This document shows, in pieces, positions 32,430-41,048 of a stretch of 64,000 nucleotides of DNA. How positions within the stretch are numbered: the stretch's first letter is position 1; the number at the start of each line of letters is the position of its first letter. Below the pieces are notes generated by a model. The model was not told the origin of the DNA and made no database searches. It saw nothing but the letters and a program-made list of their open reading frames with translations. The DNA is from Taklimakanibacter sp021828105. Its GTDB lineage: Bacteria; Pseudomonadota; Alphaproteobacteria; Rhizobiales; Aestuariivirgaceae. Both the position numbers and the translations under genes were made by a program. The stretch is from assembly GCA_021828105.1 (NCBI GenBank), contig JAKATG010000016.1, positions 1-64,000 on the forward strand, in the 5' to 3' direction.

Positions 32430-33443
32430 TCAGGCGACGGATACCACCTGGCCCGTCCTGGCCGAGGCCACGATAGCTTCCAGGAGGGCGATATTGTTGA
32501 TCATGTCGTCGCCGGATATCGGATAGCTGTCGCCGCCACGGACGGCCTTGGCGAAGGCCACGAGATTGTCGCGCACGGGCTCGGCCGGGGGGACCTCGCG
32601 CACCGTGATCGGCGTGCCGGTCCAGGCACTGGTGACGACCCAGCCGTCCGGCGCCTCGACATGGGCCTTGTCGCGGATCTCGATCCAGCCCTTGGTGCCG
32701 AAGGCCGCGAAGCGCGACACGAACGGCGTCACCAATGTCGCCGACACATAGGCCGTGCCGCCATCCTTGAAGCGGATATGGGCCGACAATGTATCGCCTT
32801 GCGGAAATTCCGAAGCGAGATTCTCGCACGCCACGCGCACGTCTTGCGCGGGGCCCAGCAGTTTCACCGACAGATCGGTGAGGTGGATGCCGGTGGCGGT
32901 CATGCCGGCGGCGGGCGCCTGCTTGGCGTTGAGGCGCCAGTTCGATTTGTCGAGAGCGAGGAACTTGTCGTGGCTGAAATTCGCCTCGACCTGAAGGATG
33001 CGGCCAAGCTTGCCGCCGGCGGCGGCTTCGAGCATTTGAGCGACCGGCGGCTCGAAGCGTCGCTCATGACCCATGCCGAGGGTGAGCCCGGCTTTCCTGC
33101 ATGATGCGACGGCTCTTTCGGCGCCGGCCCTGGTCATGGCGAGCGGCTTCTCGCAGAACACATGCTTGCCCGCAGCGACCGCCTTCTCGATCTGCTCCTC
33201 GTGCAGTGAATGGGGTGTGGCCAGCACCACCGCCTCGACATCGGCGCGCGCAAGCGCCTCCGCGTAGCTGGTGGTGAGTGCAAGATCATGTTCGGCGCAG
33301 AATGCCCGCGCCGCCGGATCCGGCTCTACCGCCACCACCACGTCGAGATGCGCCTCCGCCGCCTTCAGCACGGTGACCATCTTGCGTCCCCACCAGCCGA
33401 GGCCCACCATCGCGACCCTGACGGGTCCAGATCCAATACTCAC
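32430..33443 (-). CDS. Gfo/Idh/MocA family oxidoreductase
   Basis: A 337-residue NAD(P)-dependent sugar-type oxidoreductase. VRVAMVGLGWWGRKMVTVL binds the cofactor, VFCEKPLAMTRAGAERAV carries the EKP motif with catalytic Lys, and the GFO C-terminal domain includes ATGIHLTDLSVKLLG, where the His (the D/H motif) is part of the active site. Probable substrates are inositols, keto sugars or sugar acids. Closely paralogous to 57047-58045 (same GLGWWG and EANFSHDKF/EANISHDLF segments). Confidence 0.9.
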   Translation of the reverse strand: MSIGSGPVRVAMVGLGWWGRKMVTVLKAAEAHLDVVVAVEPDPAARAFCAEHDLALTTSYAEALARADVEAVVLATPHSLHEEQIEKAVAAGKHVFCEKPLAMTRAGAERAVASCRKAGLTLGMGHERRFEPPVAQMLEAAAGGKLGRILQVEANFSHDKFLALDKSNWRLNAKQAPAAGMTATGIHLTDLSVKLLGPAQDVRVACENLASEFPQGDTLSAHIRFKDGGTAYVSATLVTPFVSRFAAFGTKGWIEIRDKAHVEAPDGWVVTSAWTGTPITVREVPPAEPVRDNLVAFAKAVRGGDSYPISGDDMINNIALLEAIVASARTGQVVSVA

Positions 33444-33470
33444 TTACGCATTCTCCAAGGGTTATGTTGG

Positions 33471-34253
33471 TTAGGCGGTCGAATAGCCGTGATCGGTCAT
33501 GACGATCTGGCCGGTGATGCCGCTGGCCGCGTCGGAGACCAGGAAGCCGATGGTGGCGGCGATCTCCGAGGGCTGCAGCAGCCGCCGGGTCGGGATGTCA
33601 TCGAGCCACACCTTCATCACGGCAGGCTGCGCCATGCCAACTTTCCTCAGCATCTCGGTCTCGGTGTAGCCGGGGCCGACGGCGTTGACGCGAACGTTGA
33701 ACGGCGCCCATTCGACGCCCACCACGCGGCAGAGATGGGCCACGCCGGCTTTCGATACGTCATATCCTGCATGAAGCTCCGGGCGCACCGCCTTGACGCC
33801 GGCGATCGAGGAGATGGCGACGATCGCGCCGCGCTGGCGCTCCACCATGCGCTTGCCGAAGGAGCGCAGGCAGAAGAAGACCCCGTCGAGGTTGATCTTC
33901 ATGACCCGGTGCCAGTCGTCATCGGAATGATCCTGGGTATTGCTCTCATAGGCGATGCCGGCATTGGCCACGAGGATGTCGATGGCGCCGAACTCCTCAT
34001 TGAGGCGCTGGGCCGCTTTCTCGACCGCCTTGGAATCGGTGACGTCGAGCTTGACCCCTTTGGTCTTCAAGCCCTTGTCGGCCCATTCCTTGGCCGCGTC
34101 GGCAACCCGGTCCACGGCATCGGCGAGCACGATGGTGGCGCCGAGGCTGCCAAGCCGCTCGGTGATGGCGGCGCCGATACCCCCGGCGGCGCCGGTGATG
34201 ACCGCCGTCTTTCCGGCAAGGGAGTAATTCGAGAATGCGTCCTTCGTCATCAT
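33471..34253 (-). CDS. short-chain dehydrogenase/reductase (SDR)
   Basis: A 260-residue classical SDR: TGAAGGIG near residue 20, KLDVTDSKAVE, ANAG near residue 94, catalytic Ser in AISSIAGVKAV, Tyr-Lys in GYDVSKAGV, and PGYTETEML. The C-terminus is MTDHGYSTA in place of the more common DGG. It is the seventh gene of the operon that begins with the binding protein at 40825, between the MDR and Gfo/Idh/MocA genes. Probably oxidises a polyol or sugar-acid intermediate. Confidence 0.88.
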   Translation of the reverse strand: MMTKDAFSNYSLAGKTAVITGAAGGIGAAITERLGSLGATIVLADAVDRVADAAKEWADKGLKTKGVKLDVTDSKAVEKAAQRLNEEFGAIDILVANAGIAYESNTQDHSDDDWHRVMKINLDGVFFCLRSFGKRMVERQRGAIVAISSIAGVKAVRPELHAGYDVSKAGVAHLCRVVGVEWAPFNVRVNAVGPGYTETEMLRKVGMAQPAVMKVWLDDIPTRRLLQPSEIAATIGFLVSDAASGITGQIVMTDHGYSTA

Positions 34254-34296
34254 GTCTCCTTCACGAGCTGGAATTGAGGAATCTGCATGGCGCCCT

Positions 34297-35364
34297 TCAG
34301 ACGGCCACCAGGATCTTCAGATGCTTGCCGGCTTTGTCGAGCAGCGCCTCGAAACCCTTGTCGACGACATCCTCGGCGGCGATCTCGGCGGTGATCACCT
34401 TTTCAAGCGGCAGGAGGCCGGCCTCCACCATGCGGATGATGCGCGGCCAGATCTGCACCGGATAGCACCATGTCGCCTCGACGGTGATGTCTTTCAGCGC
34501 CCACAGCATGGCGTCGATGCTCGCAAGCTTCATGTGAAGGCCCGTCTGGACGACCTTGCCTTGCCGGCGCACCGCCTTGGCGCAAGCGTTCAGGCTGGCC
34601 TCGAGCCCGACGCATTCGAGCGCCACGTCGACACCGACGCCTTCTTCCGTATTGTCCCTGATGATGGTCTCGAGATCGTCTTTGGCCGGATCGATCGGTA
34701 TGATGCCGGGAACGATCTCGGCCGCCTTCGCAAGTCGGTTCGGATTGGGCTCGCTGACGAAGATCGTCGCGGCACCCGCTGCCTTGGCGGCGAGCACGGT
34801 CAGCGCCCCGATCGGACCGGCGCCGGAGACGAGCACGGTCGAACCCGAAGTCACGCCGCCACGGTCGGTACCGTAGATGGCGACCGCCGCCGGCTCGATC
34901 ATCGCCGCCTGCCTGTCGGACACGCCATCCGGGACCTTCACGACATTATAGTCGTTGACGATCGCCTTCTCCCCCATGCCGCCCCATTGCCAGGAGAGTC
35001 CGATGCAAGCCATCTTCGGGCTGAGATGGTAGAGGCCGCGCCGGCCATAATAATCGTTGCGCGGCGAGATCAGCGGCTGGATCGACACGCGATCGCCCGG
35101 CCTGACATTGGTGACCGCGGAGCCCGTGTCCTCCACCACGGCACTGAACTCGTGGCCGAGGATCTGCGGGTTGATCGCCCCGGTATAGGCATGCGGCGTT
35201 GCCGGCGTGACGATCGGTCCGGCGAGATATTCATGCAGGTCGGTGCCGCAGATGCCGCTCACTTTCGGCCGGATGAGGACATCATTGGGTCCAAGGCGCG
35301 CCGTCGGCGCCGCCACGTCCTCGACCCTTATGTCCTTCTTGCCGTGAAACCTGACCGCCTTCAT
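34297..35364 (-). CDS. butanediol/sorbitol dehydrogenase-like MDR lacking the structural zinc cysteines
   Basis: A 355-residue protein with N-terminus MKAVRFHGKKDIRVEDV. The catalytic zinc ligands are in SGICGTDLHEYL (Cys) and ILGHEFSAVVED (His, Glu), and the NAD site is VLVSGAGPIGALTVLAAKAAG. The segment ISPRNDYYGRRGLYHLSP aligns with the structural zinc loop of 2,3-butanediol dehydrogenases but has none of the four cysteines. GGGAG lies 7 bases before the ATG at 35364; the longer frame to 35631 runs inside the SDR gene. Probably oxidises a secondary alcohol of the imported polyol. Confidence 0.88.
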   Translation of the reverse strand: MKAVRFHGKKDIRVEDVAAPTARLGPNDVLIRPKVSGICGTDLHEYLAGPIVTPATPHAYTGAINPQILGHEFSAVVEDTGSAVTNVRPGDRVSIQPLISPRNDYYGRRGLYHLSPKMACIGLSWQWGGMGEKAIVNDYNVVKVPDGVSDRQAAMIEPAAVAIYGTDRGGVTSGSTVLVSGAGPIGALTVLAAKAAGAATIFVSEPNPNRLAKAAEIVPGIIPIDPAKDDLETIIRDNTEEGVGVDVALECVGLEASLNACAKAVRRQGKVVQTGLHMKLASIDAMLWALKDITVEATWCYPVQIWPRIIRMVEAGLLPLEKVITAEIAAEDVVDKGFEALLDKAGKHLKILVAV

Positions 35365-35378
35365 CTTCCCGCTCCCGC

Positions 35379-36146
35379 TCACTGCGCCGTATAGCCGCCG
35401 TCCATCACCAGACTGGCGCCGGTGACGAAGCGCGCTTCCTCGGAGGCGAGAAAGAGCACGCAGTTCGCCACATCCACCGGTTCGCCGAGACGCAGCGGGT
35501 GCTTCTCCTTCATCATGTCGAGATAGGCCTGCCGGCCCTTCGGATAGGTATCCGCCGCCTTGAGGAACAATTCGGTCATGGTCGAGCCCGGATGCACGGC
35601 ATTCACCCTTATGCCATGCGGCGCATAGCACAGGGCGTCCGTCTTGGTCATCGCCAGCACGGCGCCCTTGGTGGCGTGATAGGGCGGGATGTCGTCATTG
35701 CCGATCAGCGCGTAGATCGACGAGAAATTGACGATCGACCCCGACTTTTGCGCCATCATCGGGCGCACCGCATATTTGGTGCACAGGAACGAGCCCTTGA
35801 CATTGATGGCGAAGACCTTGTCCCAGTCGTCGGCGCTGCACTCATGCGCGAATTTATTGGCGCCGGGAATGGCGGCATTGTTCACCAGCACGTCGACCGT
35901 GCCCCATTTCTTCACGACCTTGGCGACCGCGGCTTCGACCTCGGCTTCGCTGGTGATGTCGACCTTGAGGAAGATCGCCCGGGAGCCGTCGGCCGAGAGT
36001 TCCCTGGCAAGCTTTTCACCATCAGCGACCAGCACGTCGAAAATGGCGACCCTGGCGCCTTCCTCGATGAAGCGGCGCGCGGTCGCGCCGCCGATGCCAC
36101 GCGAGCCGCCGGTGACGATCGCAACCTTGTCCTCTAGCCTACCCAT
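35379..36146 (-). CDS. short-chain dehydrogenase/reductase (SDR)
   Basis: A 255-residue classical SDR: TGGSRGIGGATARRF, KVDITSEAEVEAAV, NNAA-like motif NNAAIPGANKFA, catalytic Ser in NFSSIYALIGNDDIP, Tyr-Lys in PYHATKGAV, PGSTMTELF and the C-terminal DGGYTAQ. It is separated from the MDR gene by 14 bases and from the second permease by 25. Probably the first oxidative enzyme after uptake in this operon, but the order of reactions cannot be read from sequence. Confidence 0.9.
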   Translation of the reverse strand: MGRLEDKVAIVTGGSRGIGGATARRFIEEGARVAIFDVLVADGEKLARELSADGSRAIFLKVDITSEAEVEAAVAKVVKKWGTVDVLVNNAAIPGANKFAHECSADDWDKVFAINVKGSFLCTKYAVRPMMAQKSGSIVNFSSIYALIGNDDIPPYHATKGAVLAMTKTDALCYAPHGIRVNAVHPGSTMTELFLKAADTYPKGRQAYLDMMKEKHPLRLGEPVDVANCVLFLASEEARFVTGASLVMDGGYTAQ

Positions 36147-36171
36147 GGGTCACTCACTTTCCCTTATGCCG

Positions 36172-37146
36172 CTATTGCGTGCGCCGGACATAGAAGGCCG
36201 CGGCCGCCACGATGACGATGCCCTTGATGATGATCTGGAATTGCACCGGAAGGCCGAAAAGCAGCACCGCATTGAACACGACGATGAGCACCGCCGCGCC
36301 GAACAGCCCGCCGACGATGCCGCCACGCCCGCCGGCCAGCGAAATGCCGCCCATCACCGCTGCGACGATCGAGTCGAGCTCGAAGCCACGTCCGACCCAG
36401 TTGTCGACAATGCCGACATAGCCCGACAGCACGAGGCCCGCGATGGCCGCCAGCCCGCCCGAGATGATGTAGCCGATGATCGTCACCCGGTCGGCATTGA
36501 TGCCGAGCAGCCGGGCGGTCGTCGGATTGCCGCCGGTGATATAGACCTCCCGGCCGAACCGTGACTTCGCCAGAAGTATCCAGAAGATCACGCCCAGAAC
36601 GACGAGCAGCATCAGATTGTAGGGGATGCCGTTCCAGGTTGCCGAACCCAGCGTGCGGAAGAACGGGGGGACATTGCCCGAGGGCGCGCCTTGCGTGTAG
36701 GCGAAGCGGATGCCCTGCAGCACGATCATGGTCGCCAGCGTCGCCAGGAACGGCGACACGCTGCGCTTGGTCACCAGGAGGCCGTTGACGAGCCCGGTCA
36801 CGACGCCGATTCCGACGGCGATCAGCAGGATCGGTGCGACATCGGCATTCTGGCCCGAGAAGCCGGTGGCGATGACCGCCGCCGTCGCCATCACCGAGGA
36901 GACCGAGAGGTCGAGACCGCGCAGGATGATGACGAAAGCCTGGCCGATGACGACGATGCCGAGGGGTGCTGCCTGCAGCAGCATGTTGGAAATGTTGTTC
37001 GCCGACAGGAAGGCCGGCGAGATGATGCCGGCAACGACGATCAGCAGGACGAGGAAGATCGGCAGCGCATAGGGCGCCAGCCGGCCGACGATTCCCGCCG
37101 CCGGGCCGGTCAATTCCGCGCTCTTGGCGTGCGACAGGTCGACCAT
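36172..37146 (-). CDS. CUT2 sugar ABC transporter permease (second)
   Basis: A 324-residue RbsC-like permease. GIVVIGQAFVIILRGLDLSVSSVMATAAV, VSPFLATLATMIVLQGIRFAYTQG, GGNPTTARLLGINADR and GGISLAGGRGGIVGGLFGAAVLIV are the family landmarks. Its ATG shares one base with the stop of the first permease. The most similar protein in the window is the permease at 26858-27844, including RGLDLSV in place of GGIDLSV. Longer or shifted frames here (36164-37189) are shadows. Confidence 0.92.
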   Translation of the reverse strand: MVDLSHAKSAELTGPAAGIVGRLAPYALPIFLVLLIVVAGIISPAFLSANNISNMLLQAAPLGIVVIGQAFVIILRGLDLSVSSVMATAAVIATGFSGQNADVAPILLIAVGIGVVTGLVNGLLVTKRSVSPFLATLATMIVLQGIRFAYTQGAPSGNVPPFFRTLGSATWNGIPYNLMLLVVLGVIFWILLAKSRFGREVYITGGNPTTARLLGINADRVTIIGYIISGGLAAIAGLVLSGYVGIVDNWVGRGFELDSIVAAVMGGISLAGGRGGIVGGLFGAAVLIVVFNAVLLFGLPVQFQIIIKGIVIVAAAAFYVRRTQ

Positions 37147-38108
37147 CAGATCCGCTTCCTCTTTTCGACATAGATCGACACCGCGGCAATCACGATGAGG
37201 CCCTGGGCGATCAGCTGGTAATGGGTCGATATGTCCATGAAGTTGAGCACATTGTTGAGCAGCGAGATCAGGTAGACACCGAGCAGCGTGCCGAGCACGC
37301 CGCCCTTGCCGCCGGAGAGCAGCGTGCCGCCGACAACGACCGGGGTGATCGAGGTGAGGGTGTAATTGAGCCCGGTATAGGGCTGGCCGACGCCGAAACG
37401 GGCGGTGAGATAGATCGCCGTCAGCGCGCAGCAGAACCCGCAAAACCCATAGACGGTGAGGATCACCTTCGCCCGCGGAAGCCCCATCAGGCGCGCACCC
37501 GCGTCGTCGTCGCCGACCGCGTAAATGTAGCGTCCGAGCCGGAAGTAGGTGATGAAGAGTCCGACCAGCGCGAAAATGGCCACGACGAAGATCGCGCCGA
37601 GCGGGATCCCGAGGAATTTGCCATAGGCGAGGAATGTGAAGCCCTTCGGCACCTTGCCGGCTGGACCCAGAGAATAGAGCAGCACCAGGCCCTGCAGCAC
37701 CGTGCCGGTGCCGAGGGTGACGATCAGCGGATGGACCTTGAGCCAGATGATCAGCAGGCCATTGATGAGGCCAATGACGAGCCCGAGCAGCAGGATGCCG
37801 AAGATCACCGGTGCGATCATCGAGGCATCGCCGTTGATGAGGCCCGAGGTCAGGGTGCTGAGGAGGCTGATCGTCGAGCCGACCGACAGATCGATGCCGC
37901 CGGTCAGTATGGTCAGCGTCTGGCCGAGGCTGACCAGCGCCAGCCCGGTCGACTGCTCGAGAATGTTGAGCACGTTGTTGGTCGTGCGGAAGCGGTCCGA
38001 TATCACGGCGCCGAACACCAGCAGCGCGACGAGCAGCGCGATGACGATGAAGACGCCCTGATTCTTGCGGATGCTGCGGGCCATGCCCGCCGAGACGAGC
38101 GTGCTCAT
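37146..38108 (-). CDS. CUT2 sugar ABC transporter permease (first)
   Basis: A 320-residue RbsC-like permease: SLGQTLTILTGGIDLSVGSTISLLSTLTSGLINGD, INGLLIIWLKVHPLIVTLGTGTVLQG, GDDDAGARLMGL and GGTLLSGGKGGVLGTLLGVYLISLLNN. It corresponds gene for gene to 25884-26861 of the other importer, including the shared LYSLGPAGKVP (LYSLAPAGKVT) loop. It overlaps the ATPase stop by 4 bases. Confidence 0.93.
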   Translation of the reverse strand: MSTLVSAGMARSIRKNQGVFIVIALLVALLVFGAVISDRFRTTNNVLNILEQSTGLALVSLGQTLTILTGGIDLSVGSTISLLSTLTSGLINGDASMIAPVIFGILLLGLVIGLINGLLIIWLKVHPLIVTLGTGTVLQGLVLLYSLGPAGKVPKGFTFLAYGKFLGIPLGAIFVVAIFALVGLFITYFRLGRYIYAVGDDDAGARLMGLPRAKVILTVYGFCGFCCALTAIYLTARFGVGQPYTGLNYTLTSITPVVVGGTLLSGGKGGVLGTLLGVYLISLLNNVLNFMDISTHYQLIAQGLIVIAAVSIYVEKRKRI

Positions 38109-39604
38109 TTCACCTCCTGCGTCGGATGCTGCGTCGCCAGGCTCAGGATCGCTTCCTCGGTAATGGCAGCCCCTTCCAGTTCGCCGCTGATCAGGCCTTC
38201 GCGCATCACGACGACCCTGTCGGCCATGCCGACGACTTCAGGCAGCTCCGAGCTGATCATCAGGATGGCGATGCCCTTGTCGGCGAGAGCCCGCATGATG
38301 CGGTAGATCTCGGTCTTGGCGCCGACATCGACGCCGCGGGTCGGCTCGTCCAGGATCAGCACCTTGCCGCCGGTGCGGGCCCAGCGCGCGACGACGACCT
38401 TCTGCTGGTTGCCGCCCGACATGGTCGCCACCGGCGTCGCAGGACCGCGGCAGGCGATGCGATAGGTGTCGATCTCCTGGCGCGCGATGTCGTTCTCGCG
38501 CTGCCGGTCGATCAGCCCTCGGCTGGTCACCGCCGACAGATCGGCCGCTGAAATGTTGGCGGCCACGTCGAGCTGCATCGCGAGTCCCTGTCTCTTGCGA
38601 TCCTCAGTGACGAAGCCAACGCCTTTCTTGATGGCAAGCGCTGGCGTCATGCGGTCCATGCGCTCACCCTCGATCATGATGCTTCCCGACGAGATCGGCA
38701 GGCCGCCGAAGATTCCCATGGCAAGCTCGGTGCGCCCGGCGCCGACCATGCCGGCAAGGGCGGTGATCTCGCCAGCCCGAAGCTCGATGCCGGCGTTGCG
38801 GACCCGGCCATTCACGCTGATATTCTGGGCCTTGAGGGCAATTTTGTCGGATGGGGGAGCCTTGCGCTTGACCGGGAAGATGTCGCGCAAGTCGCGGCCC
38901 ACCATATAGGAGATCAGGCGATTGCGGTTGACGCCGCCGATATCGGCGGTGATCACATGCTGGCCGTCCTTGAAAACGGTCACCCGGTCGGCGATCTGGA
39001 AGATCTCCTCGAGGCGGTGCGAGACATAGACGATGGCGACGCCCTCGGCCTTCAGCGCGGAAAGCCGCGCGAAGAGGAGATCGGCCTCGCGGCCGGAGAT
39101 CACCGCTGTCGGCTCGTCGAGGATGAGCAGCTTGACCTTGTGGACCAGGGCCTTCGATATCTCGACCATCTGCTGGTCGGCGACCGTGAGCTCGGAAACG
39201 AGCTTGTCCGGATCGATGTCGACACCGAGCTTGTGCAGCAAGGCGGCGGCATCCTTGCGGGTCCTGGCATGATCGATCAGGCCGAAGGCACCCCGCCGCT
39301 CATGGCCGAGAAAGATGTTCTCAGCAACGGTCAGATGCGGAAACAGGACGAATTCCTGATAGACGACATGGATGCCGGCGGCCTTGGCATCGGCCGGGCG
39401 CGACCAGTGGACTTCCTTGCCGTCGAACTCGACCTGGCCGGCATCCGGCTTGAAGGCGCCGGCGATGATCTTGATCGTCGTCGACTTGCCGGCGCCGTTC
39501 TCGCCGATGAGCGCGTGGATTTCCCCGGCGCGCACGTCGAAATTGATCGATGACAACGCCTGGACGCCGGTAAAGCCTTTGGAAATGCCCGTCAGCTTCA
39601 GCAT
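38105..39604 (-). CDS. CUT2 sugar ABC transporter ATPase (two-domain)
   Basis: A 499-residue tandem ATPase. Domain 1: Walker A GENGAGKST, ELTVADQQMVEISKAL as the signature region and Walker B LLILDEPTAVISG. Domain 2: GMVGAGRTE (degenerate Walker A, normal for the family), signature MSGGNQQKVVVARW and Walker B LILDEPTRGVDVGAK. The ATG at 39604 fits the family start (MLKLTGISKGFTGVQAL). It lies 69 bases after the binding-protein stop, with a stem-loop in the gap. Confidence 0.93.
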   Translation of the reverse strand: MLKLTGISKGFTGVQALSSINFDVRAGEIHALIGENGAGKSTTIKIIAGAFKPDAGQVEFDGKEVHWSRPADAKAAGIHVVYQEFVLFPHLTVAENIFLGHERRGAFGLIDHARTRKDAAALLHKLGVDIDPDKLVSELTVADQQMVEISKALVHKVKLLILDEPTAVISGREADLLFARLSALKAEGVAIVYVSHRLEEIFQIADRVTVFKDGQHVITADIGGVNRNRLISYMVGRDLRDIFPVKRKAPPSDKIALKAQNISVNGRVRNAGIELRAGEITALAGMVGAGRTELAMGIFGGLPISSGSIMIEGERMDRMTPALAIKKGVGFVTEDRKRQGLAMQLDVAANISAADLSAVTSRGLIDRQRENDIARQEIDTYRIACRGPATPVATMSGGNQQKVVVARWARTGGKVLILDEPTRGVDVGAKTEIYRIMRALADKGIAILMISSELPEVVGMADRVVVMREGLISGELEGAAITEEAILSLATQHPTQEVK

Positions 39605-39623
39605 GCCGTGATCCTGTAATGAC

Positions 39624-39652
39624 GGGTGCCGGGACTTGTGCTCTCGGCACCC
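39624..39652 (-). terminator. stem-loop behind the binding-protein gene
   Basis: GGGTGCCG (39624-39631) pairs perfectly with CGGCACCC (39645-39652) around a 13-base loop, between the binding-protein stop (39674) and the ATPase start (39604). Same position as the hairpins at 5954, 24295 and 49164. Confidence 0.65.
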
Positions 39653-39673
39653 TGGTCGCAAGAGCCGGCCGGC

Positions 39674-40825
39674 CTATTGCGGATAATCGACCTTGAAGGT
39701 CTTCGGATCGTAATCCGCGCCCATGCCGCCGGTGATCAACATGTCCGCAGGGCCGTTTGGAACCACCATGTCGGTCAGACGCAGCGAAGTCTGGATCGAC
39801 GGCGTCTCATCGCCTTCCGAGACCGCGATCTGCGAATTGATCGTGTAGATGCAGGGCACCGGCGCACCGGCAAGGACCTGCAGGGCGACATTGACCGAGA
39901 CGCCGCCCATGGCCGGCGGGTAGCCGACTTCGAGCATCGGCACCTTGTGCTGGATGGCCATTTGGAGGGGGCCGTTGACGTCCGCTGTCGTGTGCGGCGG
40001 GATTTCGCCGTCCTTGTAGCCGGCCTCGATGAAAGCCTCGATAGAACCGGGAGTCTGCAATCCATGCGCCGACCAGACCGCGTTGATCTCCTTACCGTAT
40101 TTGGCGATCATCGCCTGCATCACCTGCTTGCCCTTGACCGGCGACCAGTCGGAATAGACGGTCTCGAGCACCTTGATGCCGGGATACTGGGCGAATACTT
40201 CACGCGCCGGCTTCTCGCGGTTCTCCGACGGGCTCGAGCCCGCCTGGCCGGCCAGCATGATGACATTGCCTTTGCCGTTGAGCTTCTCGGCGATCCACTG
40301 GGCGAAGAGGCGGCCCATCATGGCATCGGAAGCGGTCACGAAGGTGACGAAGTCGTCCGAGGCGACGCGGCGGTCCATCATCACGACCGGTATGCCCTGG
40401 GCCATCGCCTGCTGCACCGCCGGGTCGAGCGCCTGCTGCGTGTTGGCGCTGACGATGAGCAGATCGACGCCACGCGAGATCAGGTCCTGGATGTCGGCGA
40501 CCTGCTTGGCGTCGTCATGTCCGGCATCCGTGATGATCAGCTTGCTGATCTTGCCCTTGTGCTCGGCGGCGGCCTTCTGAAGCGAATGGAGCATCACCAC
40601 GCGCCAGGAGTCGCCGAGGCCGGCATTGGAGAATCCGATAACGTAGGGGCCGTCTTTTTTATATTGCGATGTGTCCTTGAAGCAGACCTCGGTATCGGGA
40701 TTGTAGAGATAGGTGCGCGGGGCGCCTTCATAGAACTTGCTCTGCGCCAGGACCGGCATCGCCAGCGCGGCAACGCCTGCGGCGCCGGCGAAAGCGAGTG
40801 CGAGGCGACGGGTTACGGATTTCAT
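39674..40825 (-). CDS. CUT2 sugar ABC transporter substrate-binding protein
   Basis: A 383-residue periplasmic protein with a signal peptide (residues 1-28, cut near VLAQ-SK). DGPYVIGFSNAGLGDSWRVVMLHSL, LIITDAGHDDAKQVADIQDLISRGVDLLIVSAN, VPVVMMDRRVA, GNVIMLAGQAGSSPSENR and EVGYPPAMGGVSVNVALQVL are the ribose-type landmarks. It is a paralogue of 23132-24277. A GGAGG site precedes the ATG. It heads the 11-gene operon. The downstream dehydrogenases suggest a polyol or uncommon sugar as substrate. Confidence 0.92.
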   Translation of the reverse strand: MKSVTRRLALAFAGAAGVAALAMPVLAQSKFYEGAPRTYLYNPDTEVCFKDTSQYKKDGPYVIGFSNAGLGDSWRVVMLHSLQKAAAEHKGKISKLIITDAGHDDAKQVADIQDLISRGVDLLIVSANTQQALDPAVQQAMAQGIPVVMMDRRVASDDFVTFVTASDAMMGRLFAQWIAEKLNGKGNVIMLAGQAGSSPSENREKPAREVFAQYPGIKVLETVYSDWSPVKGKQVMQAMIAKYGKEINAVWSAHGLQTPGSIEAFIEAGYKDGEIPPHTTADVNGPLQMAIQHKVPMLEVGYPPAMGGVSVNVALQVLAGAPVPCIYTINSQIAVSEGDETPSIQTSLRLTDMVVPNGPADMLITGGMGADYDPKTFKVDYPQ

Positions 40826-40989
40826 GCTTTTCCTCCCTATGAGACTGATCGGCGAACTGCCTCTGCATAGCCAAATGCAGTACCTGATCTGCAGGCTCGA
40901 TACTTCTATCCGGTCGACTTCGACTGGAGCGCCCTTACCGGCGCTCGTCAGACAGTCGCAGCATGAAGGTCCGGATCAAATCGGAAAAT

Positions 40990-41004
40990 TTTTCAGAATG
41001 AGAG
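40990..41004. promoter_or_regulatory. operator-like palindrome upstream of the 11-gene operon
   Basis: TTTTCA-GAA-TGAGAG matches TTCTCA-N3-TGAGAA at 10 of 12 arm positions. It lies 165 bases upstream of the binding-protein start and just downstream of the winged-helix/solute-binding fusion gene, in the only long gap before the operon. Confidence 0.45.
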
Positions 41005-41048
41005 TTTGCGAGACACGCGAGAGGACACGTCAAGCATGCCGGCCATTG

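Noticed and set aside
36164..37189. 341-codon frame on the minus strand
   Set aside because: Same strand but shifted frame within the second permease gene; the product is Arg/Pro-rich and not membrane-like.
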